Of a stretch of DNA of 64,000 nucleotides, positions 57,801 to 64,000 are shown in pieces. Source of the DNA: JAGNDO01 sp963704975. GTDB lineage: Bacteria > Chloroflexota > Anaerolineae > Caldilineales > Caldilineaceae. The position numbers and the translations under genes are program-made. A model generated the notes under the pieces. The model was not told where the DNA came from. It was given only the letters and a program-made list of their open reading frames with translations, and did no database searches. Where the stretch lies: assembly GCA_963704975.1 (NCBI GenBank), contig CAVPIK010000016.1, forward strand, positions 1-64,000. The letters run 5' to 3'. How positions within the stretch are numbered: position 1 is the stretch's first letter; the number at the start of each line of letters is the position of its first letter.

Positions 57801-58299
57801 GTTCAGCTTTTCCCTGCCCTGGCATCGAGAGAGCTTGCGCTCGATTAGCCAGGAACTCTCGAATCCGGTGGATCCCAACCATGAAAAAGCCTATATTCAG
57901 CCATCTAACTCCGGGAGCGGATTCACCCTGTTGCTGGCCGAGGACAACGAGTTCAATGTGGCCACCTTTTCGGGCTACCTGCACGCCCACGGTTTCAATC
58001 TGGTCATCGCTCGGGATGGTCAACAAGCCATCGAGATGGCCCGCATCCATAGCCCAGACCTGATTTTGATGGATGTGCAAATGCCGGTTGTGGATGGGCT
58101 GGAGGCCATTCGGGTGCTACGCACCTCCCCGGCCACCGCATTCACCCCCATCATTGCCATCACGGCCTTGGCCATGGTTGGGGATCGGGAGCGCTGTCTG
58201 CAAGCCGGGGCCAATGACTATTTCAGCAAACCCGTTAGTCTCAGCTCGCTGGTTGCCGCCATCCGGCACCAGTTGGCCGAATACACCAAAGCATCGTAA
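54859..58299 (+). CDS. Hybrid sensor histidine kinase with N-terminal 7TM region, PAS, GAF domains and receiver
   Basis: 1146 residues, intact. N-terminal seven hydrophobic segments (about residues 1-225) of the 'histidine kinase N-terminal 7TM' type, then PAS (ILDSMIDGVIVLNDRDRIID), GAF 1 (RVLPLILEQLARVVSYDSAS), GAF 2 (VLHHIADRMQGALNTSSINL), HisKA with LASMSHELRTPLNAILGMSE, HATPase with NLLSNAVKFTPEGGKVGLRV, and a C-terminal receiver with the phospho-acceptor Asp in DLILMDVQMPVVDGLEAIRV. It probably phosphorylates itself and relays within the protein. Signal and output are unknown. Confidence 0.93.
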   Translation: MAWSISIFAYLLVGLSLLCAALALRLIQRDVEPITLAGGVLLGGAAIWTLGYGFELLAGGLRPKLFWDSVQWLGAAFVPLAWFIYVALYSGREIWLKRRNLLILSIVPLLFILLILSNPLHTLIWTSRQLVQMDGYALLDLRYGPGIWLFAVYAYLLFVFATWFLIQAGLNSKGLHRAQVISLLVAAFIPWLAHFLEVMTLSAHTFFRPTPLAFCVAGLIVYWNISQQNRGDILSVSRVLILDSMIDGVIVLNDRDRIIDLNSAAGEFLGWAKPELLGQTLTAVWPDFPQSLLNAPLAEQMSADLAMDRQAEAEETRFYNVRISPLTDHYGHIVSRVLVLHNISERMQSEKSERTQREIAETLLEVAGELNTDLSLDRVLPLILEQLARVVSYDSASIMLLEGTLLRSAVRRSTHTTRGPFLAIPLGQFPHVQDVIVGKRPVIITDTTNDPRWLDLPSTQQIRCWLGVPLMVEDRVIGLLNLSKTTRAFYTDRDTDLVSAFAAQATIAIENARLYAEAQRQLYQQTALREAGAVISSSLDLESVLHHIADRMQGALNTSSINLYSFTAATKRAQLVARFEDPALLDEAISSPKPPSSDTIKSGAQITKPPKPLHLGHAHDMTKDLVRIAQMLESGKAGVFYAEDPNLSLSESEYMATFGVKTMLIVPLRVGGQTNAYAELWDTVQRREFSEDEIGLAQGIAQQAAIAILNARLYAQSQQEIADRKLAEAALQAERASLAQRVEERTRELSVANAELARSSRLKDEFLASMSHELRTPLNAILGMSEAIQEGIYGEVDPDQDKPLKAIVDSGRHLLDLINEILDLSKIEAGKMDLSIAPVSVAAVAQASMQFVHQEATKKELTTSLDIAKDVVLFMADERRLKQMLINLLSNAVKFTPEGGKVGLRVTGNPQEDSVTFTVWDTGIGIAEQDMTRLFRPFVQLDSSLTRRYTGTGLGLVLVYRMAEMHGGSVGLKSVVGQGSEFSFSLPWHRESLRSISQELSNPVDPNHEKAYIQPSNSGSGFTLLLAEDNEFNVATFSGYLHAHGFNLVIARDGQQAIEMARIHSPDLILMDVQMPVVDGLEAIRVLRTSPATAFTPIIAITALAMVGDRERCLQAGANDYFSKPVSLSSLVAAIRHQLAEYTKAS

Positions 58300-58315
58300 C
58301 TGCGAAAAGAGATCC

Positions 58316-59830
58316 ATGACCCAGAACACCGGCACCATCTTAATCGTTGATGACGAACCCTTCGCCAGGGAAACCCTCCGGGTCCTGTTGCTTGACCTGG
58401 GCTATGCCATCCAGCTTGTAGCAAGTGGGCCGGAGGCTCTGGCCGCGGCAAAGGTCAATGCCCCGGATCTGGTCTTGTTGGATGTGATGATGCCCGATAT
58501 GAATGGGTTTCAGGTCTGCGAGCAGATGCGGCTTGATCCCAAGCTGGCGACCATTCCCATCGTCATGGTGACGGCGCTGGATGATCGCGGATCCCGTCTG
58601 CGGGGTATCGAAGCTGGGGCGGATGATTTCATTGCCAAGCCCTTTGATCGGTTAGAACTGCGGGCTCGGGTCAAAACCATTCTGGGCCTCAACCGCTACC
58701 GCCGCATCCAGACCGAACGCACCAAATTCGAGTGGGTGGTGGAGCAGGCCGAACAGGGATACATCATTCTGGACGAGACCGACCACATTCAGTACATGAA
58801 TTCCCAAGCCCGCCTCCTCTTGGGCCAAGAGGGCCAGGATCAGCTGGCGGATCTCCCAACCTTCACCGAGCTGGTAAAGCGTCAGTACATCCGTGAACCT
58901 GCCGTAGCCTGGAAAAATTGGCCCAATGTGGACCCTTCGAATTCTTCGGGGTCCGCTCAACCCACCCCAGTCGAACGATTCCTGGTCCGCCCAGAGACCG
59001 ATGCCGCGCCCCCTTTCTGGCTGTCGGTGGAGGTTATCGCCCTGCCCCAGGGCTCCGACGCCGGGACGTTGGTACGTCTGCAAAATGTTTCGGATCAAGT
59101 GGGGATGGTGCGAGAGCACCGCACCTTTCACGGCCTGATCCAGCACCGCCTGCGCACCCCGATCACCTTGATGTTGGGCAGCCTGAGCATCGTCGGCTAC
59201 GAGGTGGCTGGAAATCCTGAATTGTCGGAATTGGTGCAAATTGCTCAGCGCGGCGCGCAACGAATTCACGAGGATATCGAAGAGATCCTGGCCTATTTGA
59301 AAGCCCCCAGTGTCATGATGGCGGAAAGAGGAATGCGGCTGAGCACTCTTCCCAACCTGGTCGATACCTGCGCCAACGACTTAGTCTGCCTCCTCGTCAC
59401 CACCCATCTGCCGACCGACATACGCCCCACTGAGCCTGCCGACGTGCGGATCGTGATATCACCCCACTTTGCCGGGCTGATTCTGCTGGAACTGTTGCAA
59501 AATGCCCGCAAGTTCCACCCCAACCACACCCCCACGGTGCAGGTCACGGTCACCGCGCCTGACGATGACGGTCGTGTCCACATCTTTGTGCGGGATGATG
59601 GGGTTCACCTGAATCCTGACCAACTTGCCCAGGTCTGGCATCCCTATTTTCAGGCAGAGAAGGGCTTTTCCGGCGAGATGGAAGGCTGGGGGTTGGGGCT
59701 ATCCACCGTGGCTTCCTTGGTTTGGGGCGTCGGGGGCAGTTGCCGCCTGGGCAACCGTGCGCATCAAGTCGGCGTCGAGGTAGAGCTGATTTTGCCCATA
59801 ATCGCCGAGGAAATGACCCAAAGGCTGTGA
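58316..59830 (+). CDS. Response regulator / histidine kinase hybrid (REC, PAS-like, HisKA, HATPase)
   Basis: 504 residues, intact. The receiver opens with TILIVDDEPFARETLRVLLL and its Asp is in DLVLLDVMMPDMNGFQVCEQ. A PAS-like segment follows (EWVVEQAEQGYIILDETDHI), then HisKA-like FHGLIQHRLRTPITLMLGSL and HATPase with LLELLQNARKFHPN and GWGLGLSTVASL. Its start lies 17 bp after the previous gene, so the two are co-transcribed. The order, receiver first, suggests it receives phosphate from the upstream hybrid kinase. Confidence 0.88.
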   Translation: MTQNTGTILIVDDEPFARETLRVLLLDLGYAIQLVASGPEALAAAKVNAPDLVLLDVMMPDMNGFQVCEQMRLDPKLATIPIVMVTALDDRGSRLRGIEAGADDFIAKPFDRLELRARVKTILGLNRYRRIQTERTKFEWVVEQAEQGYIILDETDHIQYMNSQARLLLGQEGQDQLADLPTFTELVKRQYIREPAVAWKNWPNVDPSNSSGSAQPTPVERFLVRPETDAAPPFWLSVEVIALPQGSDAGTLVRLQNVSDQVGMVREHRTFHGLIQHRLRTPITLMLGSLSIVGYEVAGNPELSELVQIAQRGAQRIHEDIEEILAYLKAPSVMMAERGMRLSTLPNLVDTCANDLVCLLVTTHLPTDIRPTEPADVRIVISPHFAGLILLELLQNARKFHPNHTPTVQVTVTAPDDDGRVHIFVRDDGVHLNPDQLAQVWHPYFQAEKGFSGEMEGWGLGLSTVASLVWGVGGSCRLGNRAHQVGVEVELILPIIAEEMTQRL

Positions 59831-59883
59831 CGGGTCTGACTATCATTCATTAACTTATTGGTCATGCACGAGACCCGAAGCGG

Positions 59884-62527
59884 TCAACGAACGTGAATCT
59901 GCCCCAGATCTATCGTTGCGCCTCTAGCCCACGGCCACAGCCCCGTGACAGCCTCGATCGGCTGACCATCTTCCGCCCGACTCACACCCAAGATTAGGGT
60001 GTACTCCCCAGCCGCCAGGGGCGAGTCTGGCACAAAGCGCTTCCACTCCAAGACCGGCACCCCAGCGGGCCACTCACCGCTGGGATAGCCCCAGCCGCCC
60101 AGCGCATCCTGCCACTGGGCGACAACAGCTCCCGCCTCGTCCACCAACCCCAACGTCAACACATACGTGTCCCGATAGTCGCTCGCACCCGGCTGCCAGA
60201 TCAGCCGCAGATCCAGCGGCTCCCCCGCCGTTTGCTCCGTCCGCGCAAGCTGAGCCTCGACCAGATCGATATAGTCGAAGCGGGCCAGGGCCGGGCCGGG
60301 CCCCACTGGACGGGTCGGTGGTTGAACCGTCACCTGACCCAAATCCAATTCACTCTCCCCCGCCTGTCTTCCCATGAACGGCAGCGGTTGGCCATCTTTT
60401 TGGTGATAAATTAGCATAGATATCGTGTAGTCACCGGGGGGCAAGGCGACCGGCAAGGGCAGAGACAAAGTCTCAGTTTGGCGATCTACGCCATCCCAAG
60501 AGCCGGTCGGGGGCAGGAATCCACCATCGTTCTGGGCCAGAAGATGGCCGGTCCCATCATAAATGCGCAGGCTTGTGCTTAAATCCCCCGTCTGCTGGGC
60601 CAAGCCTGGCAATGCCCGCCACAGCGTCCGAATGTATAGCGTCTCCCCCGCGGCCACTTGACTGGGCAAATCCACGCCCAAAAGCAGCAGCGCCTCCCCA
60701 GCCTGCACCCGATCCGGGCTTTGGCCGTCGTCCGGGAAGGTCTCGCCAAATGGCTTGGCCGGACCCGCAACATCGAAAAGCTGCAACCGGCCAAAATCCC
60801 GTCCCGCCACCGGCTGATCCAGCACCATCTCCCCATTCACCGCCAACCAATCCCGCACCACACCCGTGGGATCGCTCACCGTATCGTATAGTCGATAGTG
60901 CCAGATCCGTTGATACCCCTGGGCCAGTCCGGTCAGGGCTTCTTCTGTCTCCGCCCGGCTGATGGGAAAGAAATCACTATCCGCAGACCCCCACCCCAAA
61001 GCCGGCCCGCCGTCCACACTGCCGCCCCGCACCACGGCCACGCCGTCACCGCTGGGGTCGCCCAGCCGGGTCATCCCAGCCAATGGCGGCGGCAACGCTG
61101 CATCCGGCCCGGTCAACTCTGTGGGCCAATACGTTTCCAGCACCGTGTACGCCCATCCCGCGTTGACCAAAATCACGTCGCCAGGTCGCCACTGGTCCGC
61201 TAACTCCGCCACCGCCCCCCGGTGATCGTCGGCCCGATAGAGCGGATTGGTCCAAAATTGGGCCAGCCCCAAACCGCTCACAATCAACAGCGCAGCCAAA
61301 GCAATCCCGCCCAACCTGGCTCTAGCCGGGTCCATGACCCGGCGGGTGCGGGTATTTGTGCCCTGCGGAGTTCGCACCCCCTGGTGCGAACGGCTCTGCC
61401 CACCATTCCCTTTTTGTCCATCCACCACCCCAACAATCCCCGCCGCCAAAATCAACAACATGGGCGGCGCATACGTAAACGCATACCGCACATGATACAA
61501 CGGCGTCGCCAAGAGGGTGAGGGCGAAGATCAGGACCAGGGGGAGGAAAGCGTAAAGAGTAATTAGGTAAGCGTGGCTAAGTTTGCCCTGTCTGCTTCGC
61601 ATAGCCAAAACAAGCAATGACCAAACCCACTGTCGCCAAAGCATAGGGCCACAACACCATCCCCGGCGGCGTCTGCCCGATGATCTGGGCGGCCAGCACC
61701 TCGACCACCGTGTGCGCAAACTCCGCGCCACTCTGCCACGGCACTCGCCACGGCGGCACCGGCGGATCAAACGACTGGTGCAAAAAGGTGGGCAGCCAGG
61801 GCAGCCACAACAGCAGGGCGATCCCCTGCGCCGCCAGCCACGGCCATATCCTTCCGTGCGCTAGCCGGGTCCGTGACCCGGCGGGTTGACCCACGCCTAG
61901 CACAAATGGCAGCGCCATCAAATTCAGCGCAACCAGCAAAAAGAGGAAATAATAGAGCACATACATCCCCAGCGCCGCCCAGATCGCATAGCCAAACAGC
62001 CACGGCCACGCCGATCTGCCCCCTTTGACCCGATCCCACGCCTTGATCATGCACCAAAAAGCCAGCAACCCCAGCACCGCGCCCAGGGTGTACATGCGCA
62101 CTTCCTGGCCGTACCACACATGAAAGGGATGCACCGCCCCCAGCCACACCGCCATCAACGCCACCCGACGGTCAAACAAACGACGGCCCAAGACGTAGAT
62201 CAGGGGCAAAATCAACAGCCCAAACCACAAACTCGGCCACGCAAAAAGAAACTCCAACCCGTGGGCCAAGGTGGGATGGACCCATCCCTGCCACGCATGA
62301 AGCAGCAAATAATACCCCGGCGGATGGATGTCCCCCGCCGTATGCGCGATCAGATCCGGGATGGACTTGCGAGCCAGCACCACGCTCACCGTCTCGTCAT
62401 ACCACAGGGATTCGGCCCCCAGGCGCACCAAACGCAAGGCGAAGCCCAACAGCAGCCCGGTCAAAAGCAGCAGCCGGTGGTTCTGGTCTAAAAATGGTTT
62501 GTGTTCGTGGGATAGGTCGTGATTCAT
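59884..62527 (-). CDS. GT39-like membrane glycosyltransferase with large extracytoplasmic C-terminus (frameshifted)
   Basis: About 880 residues from the ATG at 62527. LGAESLWYDETVSVVLARKS and AGDIHPPGYYLLLHAW are typical of GT39/ArnT-like dolichyl- or undecaprenyl-phosphate-sugar transferases, with the first-loop Asp-Glu. About 9-11 TM helices. The frame breaks near 61620. The C-terminal ~500 residues form beta-rich repeats with SLRIYDGTGHLLAQNDGGFL and a similar later unit. Two short palindromes (61323-61346, 61862-61885) and one 32-bp element (61365-61396) lie in the coding frame. Confidence 0.8.
61323..61346. repeat. 24-bp palindromic repeat in a coding region, copy 1
   Basis: TAGCCGGGTCCATGACCCGG followed by CGGG; CCGGGTC/GACCCGG arms. 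A second copy with one base change lies at 61862-61885 in the same gene. Confidence 0.8.
61365..61396. repeat. Second copy of the 32-bp element in a coding region
   Basis: Identical to 1564-1595 at all 32 positions; inside the GT39-like gene, in frame. Confidence 0.85.
61862..61885. repeat. 24-bp palindromic repeat in a coding region, copy 2
   Basis: TAGCCGGGTCCGTGACCCGG followed by CGGG; 23 of 24 bases match 61323-61346. It encodes part of GQPAGSRTRLAHG in a loop between TM helices. Confidence 0.8.
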
Positions 62528-62565
62528 AGAGGAAACTATAGCACAGGAGCGGGGAAATGGGGACT

Positions 62566-62623
62566 GTAGGGGTTTGAGTGGCGGGCGGAGGGGATGGACG
62601 GCGCCCGCCACTCAAACCCCTAC
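62566..62623. repeat. Palindromic element of the GTAGGGGTTTGAG type
   Basis: Arms GTAGGGGTTTGAGTGGCGGG (62566-62585) and CCCGCCACTCAAACCCCTAC (62604-62623). Outer sequence shared with 12426-12516; the stop codon of the ABC transporter (62620-62622) lies in its right end. Confidence 0.8.
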
Positions 62624-64000
62624 GCTTCGGCGGCCCACTGCATGGTGTACAGATTGTAATACCGCCCCTGCTTGGCCAGCAGCTCGGCGTGGGTGCCCAT
62701 TTCGACGATCTCGCCCTGGTCCAGGACCACGATCTGGTCGCGTTGACGATGGTGTTGAGCCGGTGGGCGATGACAAAGCTGGTGCGCCCCTCCATCAGCC
62801 GGTCCAGGGCGACCTGGATCACCTTTTCCGTGGCGGTGTCCACGCTGCTGGTGGCCTCGTCCAGGATCAGGATGCGGGGGTCGGCCAGCAGGGCCCGGGC
62901 AAAGGAGATCAATTGGCGCTGGCCCACGCTCAGGTTGACGCCGTTCTCGCCCACCTCGGTCTCGTAGCCCTCCGGCAGCCTTGAGGATGAACTCGTGCGC
63001 GCCCACGGCCTGGGCCGCCGCTTCGATCTCGGCGTCCGTGGCGTCCAGCCGGCCGTAGCGGATGTTCTCCCGGATGGTGCCGCCGAAGAGGAAGGTGTCT
63101 TGCAGCACGATGCCCAACTGGCGGCGCAGGCTGGCCTGGGTCACCTGGCGCAGATCGTAGCCGTCGATGGTCACCGCGCCGCCGGTCACATCGAAGAAGC
63201 GGGCCAGCAGCCGGATGATGGTGCTCTTGCCCGCGCCCGTCTCCCCCACCAGGGCGATGCGCTGCCCCGGCGCGGCGTGCAGGCTGACGCCGCGCAGCAC
63301 CGGCTCGTCCTCTTTGTAGGCAAAGACCACATCGATCAAAGCGCACATGGCCCTGGATGTCGGGCAGATCCTGGGCGTCCGCCGCGTCCAGCAGATCCGG
63401 CTCCGTGTCCAGCAGATGGAAGATGCGCTCGCTGGCCGCCATGGTGGCCTGGAAGGTGTTGTAGCGCTGGGCCAACTCCCGGATCGGCTCGAAGAAGCGG
63501 TCCACGTAGAGCACAAAGGCCACCAGCGTGCCCGCGGTCAGGGCGTCGCCGATCACCAGCCAGCCGCCCACGCCGACCACCAGCGCCGTGGCCAGGGATC
63601 CCATGAAGTCCACGCCGGGGAAGAAGATGGCCGAAAGCCAGGCCGCGTCCACGTTGGCGTCAAAATAGGAGCGGTTCAGGTCGTCAAAGTGGCGGAAGTT
63701 GTCCGGCTCCCGCGTGAAGCTCTTGGTGACCCGAATGCCGGAGATGGACTCGTTGAGATAGCCGTTGATCAGCGACAGCCGCTGCCGGGTGGCCCGATAG
63801 GCCGCCCGCACCCGGTGTGCGCCAATAGTTGGTCAGCAGAACCATCAAGGGCAGCACCGCAAAGGTGACCAGGGCCAACTGCCAGTTCAGCACCAACATG
63901 GCGATGACAATGCCGATCAGCAGAAAGAAGGCGCGGAACAGCCCGGTGATGGACCAGGTGACAAAATCCTGCAACACGCCCACATCGCTGATCAGCCGGC
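62620..64000 (-). CDS. ABC exporter, fused permease and ATPase (MsbA/LmrA type), partial and frameshifted
   Basis: The 5' end lies beyond the window. The membrane part includes FFLLIGIVIAMLVLNWQLAL and LINGYLNESISGIRVTKSFT. The ATPase has Walker A LVGETGAGKSTIIRLLARFF, the Q-loop LGIVLQDTFLFGGTIRENI, signature LSVGQRQLISFARALL and Walker B ILILDEATSSVDTATE. Breaks lie near 63815, 63340, 62985 and 62740. It would export a lipid or hydrophobic compound. The stop is inside the 62566-62623 palindrome. Confidence 0.9.

Overview
The window is high-GC bacterial DNA. Gene content suggests a Chloroflexota (Anaerolineae/Caldilineae-like) heterotroph: FGGY and GH4 sugar enzymes, cellobiose phosphorylase, a PolX polymerase, multi-SH3 proteins without obvious signals, large GAF-rich histidine kinases, GT39-like membrane proteins, and many genes with palindromes at their ends. 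This placement is an inference; no taxonomic marker was searched. Many otherwise intact genes (roughly half) carry one or two single-base frameshifts, which looks more like an indel-prone assembly (long-read or draft) than real decay. For such genes I give the span of the reconstructed gene and say where the frame breaks.

Layout. 1-5 kb: SDR oxidoreductase, class A beta-lactamase-like hydrolase, Yip1-like membrane protein, a tandem palindromic repeat array (A), GNAT acetyltransferase, AlaX-type alanyl-tRNA editing protein. 5-19 kb: a glycan-utilisation block with GH3 beta-glucosidase, GH20 hexosaminidase, GH94 cellobiose phosphorylase, BadF-type N-acetylglucosamine kinase, ChbG-type deacetylase, GH4 6-phospho-glycosidase, FGGY kinase and a MATE-like transporter. 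19-24 kb: two clan GH-A-like proteins, the second with four SH3 units and an M23 peptidase domain. 24-25.5 kb: a four-gene operon (VOC, DUF1905, DinB-like, VOC) joined by ATGA overlaps and preceded by a 22-bp-periodic operator-like array. 25.5-31.6 kb: a visibly AT-richer island with a HU-like protein, a methyltransferase, a DUF2281-like remnant and a caspase / NB-ARC-TPR pair. 31.6-45 kb: housekeeping genes (MTAP, PolX, PyrF-PyrE fusion, PPi-type phosphofructokinase, SRP RNA, tRNA-Ser, HemD), two toxin-antitoxin pairs, a membrane glycosyltransferase-like protein and repeat array B. 46-52 kb: a secreted metzincin-type protease with a (SINWT)7 tract, then pyrC and pyrB. 52-60 kb: three consecutive sensor kinases/response regulators. 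60-64 kb: a GT39-like protein and the start of an ABC exporter.

How the genes work together. The 5-19 kb block would release, take in, phosphorolyse or phosphorylate beta-glucosides and amino sugars, consistent with life on cell debris or cellulose fragments. The most notable system is at 27.8-31.5 kb. A caspase-fold protease and a STAND-type NB-ARC-TPR protein overlap by 8 bp and share a small helical module, at the C-terminus of the protease and the N-terminus of the NTPase. This suggests homotypic recruitment in a bacterial programmed-death or defence pathway.

A second theme is repeat biology. Several families of palindromic elements lie between genes, and some lie inside genes. They supply stop codons, C-terminal tails, an interdomain linker, in-frame insertions and possibly a lipoprotein signal peptide.
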